Shown here: piece by piece, positions 1-10,616 of the stretch
How the letters are laid out: every line of letters begins with the position of its first letter
How positions within the stretch are numbered: the stretch's first letter is position 1
From: Anaspis maculata
Lineage: Eukaryota > Arthropoda > Insecta > Coleoptera > Scraptiidae
DNA: 64,000 bases
Direction of reading: 5' to 3'
NCBI GenBank assembly: GCA_949128115.1
Contig: OX421966.1
Location: 49,907,416 to 49,971,415 of the forward strand
Notes under the pieces: generated by a model
The model's input: the letters and a program-made list of their open reading frames with translations, nothing else
What the model was told of the DNA's origin: nothing
The model's database searches: none
Made by a program: the position numbers and the translations under genes

Positions 1-254
1 AATACAATTCCTCGCCATTTGATACATTCGTGTCTTTCCAAAAATTGTCAGGAAATTCATGCCGCAATTGCTTGGATATTTTTTAGTGACTCCCTTCCAC
101 AGCTCGCTACAACACAATACTCCTATCCATGGTCATTACCGTTTTCATACTCAAAATTCAAATTTTTCGCAACAAGCCACAGACACCCTCATCGTTTACA
201 ATATTTAATTTTACATTTTTACGAATTCACAAACTTCCAGCCTAAACAAAATAC

Positions 255-487
255 CTGAGGCTGTCCATTTCTAATATACGGCAGAGCCAGAGCGGCCAGG
301 CTGTGCCCTCTCAAGTGCAACCACACGTCATACGGCTTGCAAAGCTCCTTCATCCTGGAAATGTTGTCCACATGCCCCGTTATAGGCGTTCCGGCATCCG
401 CTATGATAATAATAGGCGTCCTGTTTTGGTCAACGTCATCGGCCAGCATCTTTTGCAGCGAAGCAACGTCCATCGTATACTGAGAAC
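255..487 (-). CDS. PDXDC1: PDXDC1 coding exon 4
   Basis: Acceptor ...atgcatgcag precedes the exon; donor is GTATTT. It encodes SQYTMDVASLQKML, then IIIIADAGTPITGHVDNI and VWLHLRGHSLAALAL. This is the family's central PLP-domain strand with the cofactor-contact motif altered. The next exon is off the left edge; positions 1-254 are intron with no feature seen. Confidence 0.88.
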
Positions 488-3400
488 CTGCATGCATTAC
501 AAATGAAAAAAAAAACAAGTGTTATTTTTTTGGGGAAATTTGTATTTTTGTCGGAACAAACCAAAATGTGTATTGACTGGGACGGGACGTACACAGGCCA
601 GCGGCAATCCCAGCTGTCTGCACAAGTGCTGGACGACGCCCAAGGGGCTGGCCACGCTGCTGTAGATGGTGGGCAGTGAAGAAGCGAAGGCCAAGGCGCC
701 GTCTTCCAGGTACCTGGGGTATTTGTAGTGCAGCATCATCCTGGTGACGCGGACGAGGCCCTCGAGATGGTCTTCATGGTAGAACGAAGACGAATCGATA
801 AAACTGAAATTGATGATAAAGGTTGCTAGTTTACTTCACTAGAATAGATGAATGATTCAAGTGAAACTTGAACATGCTTTTAGTGGTTTAGAATTTTGAA
901 GGAAAATGTATTATACAGGGTGATTCAAAAATGGCGCATTTCCTTTCGGGCACGTTATAATGGACGTTGACAGAGCATGGGAAAAATAATAAAAAAAATT
1001 AATCGGCTTCGATTTGCAAGTTATTAACAAAAACAAATCTGTCCAATCTGGCAGCATCGCATTAGTACCTACCTGGCACCTTTAGATCAAAGAGGTACAT
1101 CACAATAGCATTATTGTATTGTAAGGATTGTTACCCTGGAAACTCTGTAGAACCTGCCAGACCATACCAAACACACTTGCCAAATGTATTTTCACGGCAC
1201 TTTAGAGGTGAAAGACGAATTTTGAAATATGAAAATACGACTCAAATCTCAGTTGCAATAGAAATTTTCAATCGGGAACTACTAACGACATGTGACTCTT
1301 CGCAAGTAACAATGCTTTGCTTTGAAATCATGCAAATTGAAGAAGTTAAATTCTCAACTTCACCTCTTCATAATTCGAAGGATAAATGAGCCAATTTTTT
1401 TTTATATTTTTTCCGTGCTCCCTTAATGTCTCCTACAACGTACACGGGAGGAAATGCGCCATTTTTGAATCACCCTGTATAGAGGGATTCAAAACTATCA
1501 GTATCAGATGAAAATTAATTATTGTAATATGATATAACGGGATCTTTTATGACGCCCAACAAATATTGAAATATTCTTCGACTTGAATTTTTGAAGTTAG
1601 GGTCAAAGAGCACAACGATTGAAGTGAGCCATGCGAAAATTACGCTTCGCTTCACGACTAAGCCTTTTAGTAGATACTCTTTATTCGAAGTATTTTGGAA
1701 TAATACTGGACTCGCGATCGACGACAACTAAAACTTGGGCCAGGCCACATATTCGTATGTAACCTCTATCCGTCCATTCAGCTTATAACCGAATATTCAA
1801 GTAAGCAGTTTATTGTTACAAGTTTATTTTGTCCGCATGCAATCATGCAAATCATCGTTATGTGTGCACATGGACCTCGTCAGGTCACTATTTTTTTTCA
1901 ATAACCCAACCTCAAGTTCCTTCATGCGTATTTGCCTGTCAGACGCTCGAGTCGCAGGTCACGCCCTAGTCCTGAGAGAGCCAAATGGACAGATTTGCGG
2001 TTACATAATTATGAATATTATGCGGCCAGGCGGCCTCAACGTGAACTGTTGCACAACGTATCCGAATAAACTTGGTAACAATAATACAATTTTCAATGGC
2101 TTTTCTATATCGTTTGCAATAAATAGTAATTTTATTGCCTACAAGGTGAGTTAATAATTTTGATGTGCAGTTCATACGATGATAAGATAAACAAAACCCT
2201 TTTTTTACGACTACTACTGTAAAAATTATGAATACTGCACGACGACCAAATATCTAAATAAGTCACCGCGTTCTAAGCCTTTTCTGTATAAGCTGGTCCA
2301 TAAATGGTATGCTGTATGGGTGCTATCAGGAGAACAGGGGAAAAAGTACAAACAAAACAGGTCAGAAGACCTTGATCTTGACTTTGAAATTATAGCCCAG
2401 ACTAGTTCTAGCTGTGTTCTAGCTGTGATGGACGGGCCGAGGAGAAAGCATAAACTAGACACAACTAAATTTATTATAATTTAATCGGAAAACATGAACA
2501 TAAACAAAGTTTTTTCACTTTCTTCACTGAAGCACCTTGTATCTTAATCAACTGTATAGCTTCTCATATGATTTTTTCCGTAGGCTTGGAATCTGTCCAC
2601 AAAAATTTTGTGCTATATTTTTTACAGGGTGCAACATCAAAAAGTTTTTTCAAACTGGACACCTGTATTTTAATATGAGAATCGATTACACTTTCCATCT
2701 TGATTATGAATATACCGGGTGATTCAAAAGCGTCGGACCACCTTGGAGGGGTGTAATATGGAGGTGTGGTGTAGTAGAGTGCTGGAAAGTTGATGAAAAA
2801 ATTCTCTCTCTTGGTTTTGAAGTTATGAGGGACAAAAGTTGGTCCTTCGATTGCTTCTATTTTCGTTGTTTCAAAAGATTTTAGTAAACTGTTTTCGGAA
2901 AAACAGTGAGGACAAAAAACAACCTCTGAATCTGTAATGAATTTCTGTTTTGTACACAGGGTGAGTCAAGAATCCTGATAATTATTTTTTTTCAAAGTGC
3001 CTGCAAACAGTCACAGTGGTTCTATAACCTATGTACAGCACAATAAAACACAATTCATTTTAATAGAATTCTTTTGCTTCTGGTTATTAGGGAGACTAAA
3101 TTTTTGTAGTTTATGACCCACCCTGGATAGAAAACAGAAGCTTAATACAGATTCAGAGGTTGCTTTTTCGTACTCATTTTTTTTTCCATAAACAGTTCAC
3201 TAAAATCTTTTGAAACAACGAAAATTGAAGCGATCGAAGAACCAACCTTTGTCCCTTCATAACTTCAAAATTAAAAGACATAGAATTGTTCCAACAACTT
3301 TTCAGCACTCTACTATACTCTATACACTCATAGAAAGGACCACCAGATTCCTCCGCTTGAAAGTAGTTCCCAGCGTTACCCGCGAAATTTGAAATTCCAG

Positions 3401-6400
3401 TTGAAAAGAGAGCTTATTTCCGCTAATCACATGTTGGAATAATCACAGCTAAGTGCTACGGTAATTTTAAATGACACCAGTTCAATATCAATTTTAATGA
3501 ATGAGAAAATAATTTTTTTGAATGAAGCTCATTTTATTTAACACAACCAACAGCCGAGCCGACTAAAATAACAAACATCATAGAGAAATGGAGGTTAGAA
3601 ATCGTACCTAAGTGTCAAACTCGCTGAATGTAATGCCATTGGCTTGGCGTAGGAATAATTTGCCCGGGTAAGACTACCGACCGAACAAAACTAATATTAG
3701 TTCCAAACGCGCCCATGTTGTAACAGTCATTGGTGCTTTTATTTGCTATAGGTTACATCACTGAAATTCAAAAAAGTCCGTTCTATCGCTGAACAGACTA
3801 TACTTCTCCATATTATTACGCACCTTCAAGGTGGTCCGACATTTTTGAATCACCTGTATATCACACACTAAGTAGGTTAGTCAACGAAAACATTTGTGAA
3901 AAAATCATTGAAATTTTAAAAAATAGCGAAAAATTATGTTTTTTCAAAAGTAGCTCAGTGAATTTGTTATCACTTTGGTAAATTGGATATGATTATAGTT
4001 TGAAACTTCCACCTAACTCAACTCAACTCTACAAGCTAGAAAACAATATTTTTTCGATATTTTCGAGGATATTTTTCAAATTTTAGCAAATTTTTTAAAA
4101 CTTCAACAAATTTTTCCACATGTGTTTTTTTGATCAACCTATCAAGTGTAATATATATTTATAATTCGGATAAAAAGCGGAATCGATTCTCGTATTGAAA
4201 TACAGGTGTCCGAATTGAGAAAATTTTCCGATGTTCCACCCTGTCACCCTGTAAGCGATATACATACCACAAAAAATTTTAGTGGATAGATTTCGAACCT
4301 ACGAAAAAAATCATGTAGGAATTTTTCTTTCTTTTCAAAATTATATTCAAGGGGAAGTCTCCAAGGGAGGGGTATAATGTATACGTAAACACCCTGTACG
4401 TCGGCGGTACGGCACGGGTGGATATGCATACAGGCTACTATAACGAAAGTCAAGCATCGCCCGCAGAAGCCAGAACCTGGATGGGTGACTGGTGGATAGC
4501 TGTGCGCGAAGAGAGCGGACGCAGCGTAGTGTACTTGCCCAAGGGGGCTTTATTACCTGTACACGCACATGAACGAGATGATTGTAGGTAGTAGCATAAA
4601 TCCATAGTGCGGCTCGGTGCGTCCGACACCTCGACACCCAGATGGGTAAAAGAGGTTACGATTATACAGAGGCGTGCACGAAAAACGCCCACCGCTGTAG
4701 GATTCTTAATTTTTAACCGATTTCCAAAATTCAAAAACCACATTAGATAGTTTGATGTCCACTATGATCTCATGTCAAAAAATATTTTTTTTAAGATGCT
4801 TCTGAGCAACGATATTCAACTTTTTTTTTCAAATGGAACCATATCTTTTTTAATTTTTTTTCGAATTCTACTTTTTTACTTTCCCGGCCCACCCACGAAC
4901 ACGGAGGGAAAGTATTGTAATCGTGCAGAAAAAAAGTTCTGAGATTTCACCGGATATATCCGTTTTGAGGTCCCCCAAGACGATTAAGACCATTTTCAGA
5001 ATGATGTCTGTCTGTGTGTGTGTATGTGTGTGTGTGTGTATGTGTGTATGTGTGTCTGTCTGTGATCTTCCACGATAACTGCCGTAACGTTGACTGGATC
5101 GACTTGATATTTGGTATACAAACATGGTTGTTTCCTGAAAAGAGCCCATTAGTTTTTGGCTGTCATCTGTCAAATCCAACTGTCACTATCATCAAATGTC
5201 AGAAGCTATATCTCACGGAACTCAACTTGCAATATGTCATTTGAAAGCCCTTCGAAAACTGTATTCAGAACAGTTGGAAACATTGCCCTATCTGTCATCT
5301 GTCAAATAATAAAAAATGTTAAAGTTCAAAACTTTACCAATTAATTATTCAAAATCTATCTGATGGATTGGAACCAGATTTGGCAGGAAGCAACACAACA
5401 AAAGAGTCAAATTGAGGCCGCAGTTGCAGTTTTCCACCATTCTCCAGTTGAGCGTAATGAATTTTCGAAATTTCTCCTGGCCGTTGCCACTCAGGAGGGG
5501 CTCTCGCCGGTGTTTCGACCAGCACGACTCGCTTTTGTAGCAGGACTCCACTCAAAAATTTATTCCTGCTCGAGGATCGACTTTTTTTTTGGAAATTTCA
5601 ACTGATATCGAAAGTAGATTGTATTGAGCGTCGTGCAGGTCTATTTTCAGAGTTGACACGGTTTCGGTTTTCCGACTGTAATTTTTTCAAAATGAAATTT
5701 GCACATTCCGTGAATTTGAGAAAAACGCAATGCAAACTTCTACATGCGGTAGGCCCCACGAAATATTAATTTTAGGTGCAGACATGCTGTGAATAAAAGT
5801 TAGAGAAAAGATTGAGCTAATTTTTGGAGGAAAAATTTTCGAAATCGGATCAACAGTTGCCGAGTTTTCCTCTCTGGAAAAACTGCAAATTTTCCAACTT
5901 TTTATTCAGTGAACAGATTTCTCGGAATTGTTTTTTTTAGAGAATAGATAACTGGTTCTTGAACATTTTCCAATAATTTCTCTCCAATTTCCCGGAAATT
6001 TTCCTCCTGAAAATATAAAACCACTCATGCGATCGTACAAATTAAGCGGTTCTGTCACGATAATTACCGAATTATTGATCCGATCAAATCGAAATCAGGT
6101 ACGGAGGCCTAAGTTCAGCCTGGAATGTTCTGATTAGACTTTGGGTGGATGATTTTGATCGGAAGCCCTCAGGTGGCACATTGGGTCTGGGTTTGTCTGC
6201 CCAAGCTCTAAATTGAAAATATAGAATTGAAATTTGACACACAGATGCAGTGAAAGTTTTCAATCAAGTTTTTGTAATTTCATCATCATATCTAAAGTAG
6301 GAACAAAAATTTCAATAAGGAACCAGCATTGCATTTTTGAGATATCACAGCAGTTAGCTACCTAGTTCTACCTTTTTGATCATTTCATCACCTTGGAAGA

Positions 6401-9328
6401 CTGACCTAACCTGTCATTTTTTCTGTCCGCTCAACAATGGATGCAGGATGCTCGCTAAACGCTCGACTAAATAGAATTTTTTCATCAATTTCCAAATCGA
6501 ATCGCCCCCTCCCGAAGGGACACTTCGATCAAAATCATTACTGACGTCTCTGGATACCGCCGGGAAAGTTTTGTGTCGCCCCACAACAGATTTTTTCTGA
6601 ATGTAGTCATGTAAAAATATCGCATTTCGCATTGACCGTTGAAAAAAAAACAGTGAAATGTTGTGGCTTTGCTGTTGTGGCAACAAGCAGTGTTGGCTTT
6701 GCTTGTTGACAAATATCACTTTGTTCCACAGGTTACTCAGCTGACATTGATATTTGACATTATTTATCAAAATCTCGCGTTCCATAGCTCACTTAGTTGA
6801 ATTTCATAGGCGATTTGATGCCGCTTTAACAAAGTCATTTTTATCACATTTCACTAATTTTTTTCAACGGTCAATGCGAAATGCGATATTTTTACATGAC
6901 TGCATTCAGAAAAAAGTAGAATCCAAGAAAAAATTAAAAAAAGATATGGTTCCATTTGAAAAAAAAGTTGAATATCGTTGCTCAGAAGCATCTCAAAAAT
7001 TTTTTTTTTTACATCAGATTATAGTGGACATGAAACTATTTGATGTGGTTTTTGAATTTTGAAAATCGGTTGATAATTAAGAATCCTACAGCGGTGGGCG
7101 TTTTTCGTGCACCCCTCTGTATACAGGGTGATTCAAAAATGGCGCATTTCCTTTCGGGCACGTTATAGTGGACGTTAACGGAGCATGGGAAAAATAATTA
7201 AAAAAATTAATCGGCTTCGATTTGCAAGTTATTAACAAAAACAAATCTGTCCAATCTGGCAGCATCGCATTAGTACCTACCTGGCACCTTTAGATCAAAC
7301 CGGTACATCACAACAGGGATCACGCCATCACAATAGCATTATTGTATTGTTACCCTGGAAACTCCGTAGAACCTGCCAGACCATACCAAACATACTTGCC
7401 ACATGTATTTTCACGGCACTTTTGAGGTGAAAGACGAATTTTGAAATTTGAAAATACGACTCAAATCTCAATTGCAAGAAAAAATTTCAATCGGGAACTA
7501 CTAACGACATGTGACTGTTCGCAAGTAACAATGCTTTGCTTTAAAATCATGCAAACTGAAGAAGTTAAATTCTCAACTTCACCTCTTCATAATTCGAAGG
7601 ATAAATGAGCCAATTTTTTTTTATTATTTTTTCCGTGCTCCCTCAACGTCTCCCACAACGTACACGGGAGGAAATGCGCCATTTTTGAATCACCCTGTAT
7701 ATAAACACCCTGTACAGTGTACAAGTACGATTCCATTGTTTTTCTATTAACGACCAGGAAAGAACGATTACCCTAATAATTTGGACTTTACAGTTCTTAC
7801 CAAATAGATGACAGCAGCCAATTAGTAGTTGTATAACGTGCGATCCACAAAATTTACATATGGAGTTGGCCTTGAAAACCAAACTACTGATCAATTTGCA
7901 GTGGATTTACTGAGTGACTAAACATTTTATCGTTTTGTTACCAAAGCAAACTCCAACTTCCAGCTATGTAGAAATTTTTATGGATTGCAGGATACAAGGA
8001 TATCAAATAGAATCAATGTTGTTTAATTCCAATAAACACTGGTAATGGGTTGTAACAGTAGGTATATGGTCGTAACTTTCTCACGGATCGATTTAATACT
8101 GAAGGTGTAAATAAAGTTAGGATGGTGTACCTTGCCAAATGCAGATGTCCCAGTTTTAACTGATCAAACTCTAGGAAAAGATTCTCCTTGTTCTCCTGAT
8201 TCAGAAAAAATATGACTTATATGCCTCTACTCGCTTCGTAACAAGATAGAGAGGGTGTCAAAGTTCACAAAATAACATTTTTATTTTGTCATAACTCCGA
8301 CAAATCTAGGGTCTTAATTTGGCAATAATTTGGATTTCAAAAGACAAGAGAGACTAGGTTTCTAGAGAGTTTCTGAATTTGTCGTTTCTTGTCATATATT
8401 TCTAGCATTAAAATAGTATTGTGACACTCAGGCTTGATTCATCTCCAAGAGTTTGGCACTTGAGCATTACTGAAACATCCTGCTGCAGCTGCAACCCTGT
8501 CTATTTTATTCAAGATTCTATTCAACATTCAACTATGAAGTTGAAGCTTCATGCACTTCATATTGTTATTGTGTGGTTAGTTGAGGTCATGATATTGTTA
8601 TAGCTATTTTGTGTTTTAGAATGTCTGCCTGTACATTGTTATATTTATGCGTAGATAGATACTGAGGTAGGTACCTGCACCTACAAGCTAAATGTGCCTT
8701 TCTCAAAGCTCTTCTCATTCCAAGCGTCAGTTTAAGCTTAATCAAGACGAAGACAACTTGTTGTACTGCTGTGCTATGTAAAAACTATATAAAAACCAAT
8801 CAGGAAGCAAATTACTAACCCGAACATCTGACTGATCCACCGAGTGGTATCGGTCGTGAACCTTGTGCTCAATTTTTGTAAAATGGGTCTTTCCAATCCA
8901 CCACAGTACGCTGCCAAACTGTGTGACACCATCACCAGCCTGGTCACGTTGTCCAACACGGGGAATCCCAGCGGTTCCCCGTCCTCGTCGGCACATATCA
9001 AACTCTGAATGGTCTTAATGATTTCATCTGTGCCCTTCTGCTCCAGACCCAAGAACACCGTGGGCTGGTTGTAGGCCGCATCGCTGACACTCGTGCCGTC
9101 GGCTACCTGCTCCAATCTGCTGATGATCTCGGAGGCCTCGATCGCTATTTCGCCCAACTGGGGCTGCGGCAATTCAACAAAAATCATTAAAATTTCGTCG
9201 GTGATTTTTTTTTCTTGACGAAATCAAAACGGGATTTTTGTGCTTACGTTTTTGGGGGCCGGCATTGCAATTTTCGTTATCGAATTTTCGTTTTTGGCCG
9301 TGTTTTTGTCTTGCGGCGAAGAAGCCAT
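255..9328 (-). CDS. PDXDC1: PDXDC1-like PLP-dependent decarboxylase domain protein, N-terminal part (gene runs off left edge)
   Basis: Four spliced exons on the minus strand (9328-9248, 9163-8820, 803-562, 487-255) join in matching phases. The product resembles animal PDXDC1, a group II PLP-dependent decarboxylase relative of poorly defined activity. Diagnostic segments are HEDHLEGL, YPRYLEDG, LCRQLGLPLAC, the block NTHFGSQ-x3-MDVASLQK spanning the exon 3/4 junction, and ADAGTPITGHVDNI followed by VWLHLRGHSLAALAL. The start at 9328 has a strong context (cacgATGgc); an in-frame ATG also exists at 9415. The PLP-lysine region and C-terminus lie outside the window. In active family members the segment after WLH carries an Asp that contacts PLP (HVDAA); here it reads LRGH, so catalysis is doubtful. 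The gene is head-to-head with MARF1. Its 8-kb intron (804-8819) is filled with inverted-repeat elements. Confidence 0.9.
562..803 (-). CDS. PDXDC1: PDXDC1 coding exon 3
   Basis: Acceptor ...tcaatttcag precedes the exon; donor is GTTTGT. It encodes FIDSSSFYHEDHLEGLVRV through CVRPVPVNTHFG, the start of the PLP-fold large domain (family residues around the substrate/PLP phosphate region). The 242-nt length fits phase 2 to phase 1. Confidence 0.88.
916..1477. mobile_element. TA-flanked TIR element, family F1 copy 1 (non-autonomous)
   Basis: The ends are CAGGGTGATTCAAAAATGG and its complement, about 26 bp nearly perfect, with TA on both outer sides. At 562 bp it has no convincing coding capacity. 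A second copy lies at 7124-7697. TA target duplications and short size fit a Tc1/mariner-type MITE, but no transposase is present to prove it. Confidence 0.85.
1480..2558. other. PDXDC1 intron, no recognised feature
   Basis: Open frames here (for example 1813-2154) have no recognisable domain, biased codon use or splice context. I see no long inverted or tandem repeat. Confidence 0.5.
2559..4316. repeat. Long inverted-repeat (palindromic) element interrupted by a second element
   Basis: The left arm (about 2559-2714, continuing 3857-3900) pairs with the right arm (about 4110-4316). Shared blocks are the ccgtaggct / aacctacg end, ACAGGGTGcaacatc paired with gatgttcCACCCTG, and atacaggtgtcc. 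The same family recurs at about 51570-51740. Element F2 sits inside the left arm. The outer limits are approximate. Confidence 0.7.
2715..3856. mobile_element. TA-flanked TIR element, family F2, nested in the 2559-4316 palindrome
   Basis: The ends are CCGGGTGATTCAAAAGCGTC and gacatttttgaatCACCTG, with TA on both sides. The arms extend inward for over 200 bp (around 2880-2960 against 3131-3220). A further small inverted pair starts ACAGGGTGAGTC at about 2958 and ends gacccaCCCTGG near 3127. No transposase is seen. Confidence 0.8.
4667..7119. mobile_element. TA-flanked long-TIR element, family F3, 2.45 kb
   Basis: The ends are CAGAGGCGTGCACGAAAAAC and its complement. Arms of about 190 bp (4667-4862 against 6926-7119) are clearly complementary. 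The interior has a GT microsatellite (about 5013-5063), a module with a gtctgtctgt tract followed by gatcgacttgatatttgg, and another inverted pair at 6590-6670 and 6835-6920. The ORFs inside are short and unrecognised. The right end abuts an F1 copy, sharing TATA. Confidence 0.8.
5013..5063. repeat. GT/GTAT microsatellite
   Basis: The tract alternates gt with occasional at and ct interruptions, inside element F3. Confidence 0.9.
7124..7697. mobile_element. TA-flanked TIR element, family F1 copy 2
   Basis: It is close to colinear with the copy at 916-1477 and has the same termini. It differs by point changes and by a small insertion (around 7302-7340, cggtacatcacaacagggatc region). Its left TA lies directly next to the right TA of F3, so one element inserted at the edge of the other. 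Confidence 0.88.
7698..8819. other. PDXDC1 intron, no recognised feature
   Basis: Apart from a stray CACCCTGTAC motif at 7705, I see no repeat arms, exon or RNA gene here. Confidence 0.5.
8820..9163 (-). CDS. PDXDC1: PDXDC1 coding exon 2
   Basis: Acceptor ...ttgccgcag is followed by PQLGEIAIEASEI, and the exon ends ...TRWISQMFG in phase 2 before donor GTTAGT. It contains the IIKTIQSLI...DEDGEP segment and the LVMVSHSLAAY segment that match the N-terminal region of PDXDC1 proteins. The 344-nt length agrees with the phases on both sides. Confidence 0.85.
9248..9328 (-). CDS. PDXDC1: PDXDC1 coding exon 1
   Basis: It encodes 27 residues (MASSPQDKNT...MPAPKN) and ends on a complete codon before donor GTAAGC. 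The sequence is low-complexity and not conserved. The assignment rests on phase agreement with exon 2 and on the start-codon context. Confidence 0.7.
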
Positions 9329-9899
9329 CGTGGCGATCGTGGCACAAGCAGTTTGACAGCTGTCAAAATTTGTCACTGTTGTCATGACCGACACTAGTAG
9401 GGACGTACGCCTCAATCGGTTGCCGATAGATTAAAGTAGTGTGACATGTGTGAAGTAGGTCCTGAATTGATTCTTAGGAAAATTGCGTCTAGGGAGTTTG
9501 TTTTTAATGTTTATGTTTTTAATAACTGTGACTGTTGGCAAGTGCGGCAGAAGATTTGAAAATATTCCAACTTTTTCAAAATACAAATAATTGTGAAAGC
9601 GAAGACGCACAATCAACACACAAGCAATGAAGAACTCGGAATTCAATCAAATCCAGCTTGGAAAAAATTAAATCAATCGAAAAGGGTTAAAAATAAAAAC
9701 ACCAACTTCGATAGATAAACAACAACAACTGTCAAATGTCAACTGTACTGTCAGTACTGTCACTGTCAAAACTTTCAGGTTATCTCGACCCTTTTGTTGT
9801 TATTGTCAGTTACTGTGCTGTTTGTGCCCGTTGTTTTGTGTTTTTTATCAATCAGACCCACTGGAAACTTGAAAATACCAAATATTTTAAAGCCCAGCA
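9329..9899. promoter_or_regulatory. Shared 5' flank of the divergent PDXDC1 / MARF1 pair
   Basis: Only 571 bp separate the two start codons, so both 5' UTRs and promoters must lie here or overlap. No clear TATA box is evident. The tract around 9731-9775 repeats the motif ctgtca several times. The exact transcription starts cannot be read from the sequence. Confidence 0.55.
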
Positions 9900-10616
9900 A
9901 TGTATTCTCCAGCCACAACTTCTCAGGATTCAAACGAAGAGCCCTTGCATCATTGCTCTGACTATGGGGCCCACTGTTGTAATACACCTGCCAAGTTCAA
10001 ACACCCGCAGGGAGCCAGACTGACGCGGAGCCTGTGCTCGAATGCGTCTCCTTCACACACCGACAGCTCCACAGGAATCGAGTCGCAGTCCTTCGATCAA
10101 AAAACACTGAAGAAAAAGAAAAGCCGAAATAACCGTTACAAGAAGCATGAAGAACTGCCGCCGGTGGGCATTTTCTGGGACATCGAGAATTGCCAGGTGC
10201 CGCGGAACAAAAGCACGTCGGCCGTGGTGCAACGCATCCGGAACGTGTTCCTGCCTCGTTACCGAGAAGCTGAATTCCTAGTTGTTTGTGATGTGAAAAA
10301 AGAACGCGATTCTGTGATCCAAGAACTTCACGACTCACAAGTCAATACGATCCATGTGAACGCCGTCAGTAAAAACGCAGCCGATGAGAAGCTGCGCCAG
10401 TGCCTGAGGAGGTTCTCGGAGGTCTACATTGCGCCGGCATGTGCTATATTGATATCGGGCGATGTGAATTTCGCGTCGGACCTGTACGACTTGAGGTATC
10501 GCAGGAAGCTCCATGTGATAGTAGTTCATAACTGTAACGTCGCTGATGCTCTAATTTTATGTGCAAATGAGCATTACGACTTCCCGTCCCTCATGCAAGA
10601 TGTGTCCAATGAAAAA
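9900..10616 (+). CDS. MARF1: MARF1 exon 1: N-terminus and NYN domain
   Basis: Residues 1-239. [15 protein letters not shown] begins the NYN fold (D94). [16 protein letters not shown] carries D162, [13 protein letters not shown] carries D188 and D194, and [19 protein letters not shown] follows. Two donors are possible: GTGAAG after 10616 or GTTCGA after 10622. Both keep frame; the first fits the consensus better. Confidence 0.92.

Noticed and set aside
1813..2154. 113-codon frame as a small gene
   Set aside because: No recognisable domain or splice pattern; it lies in the PDXDC1 intron.
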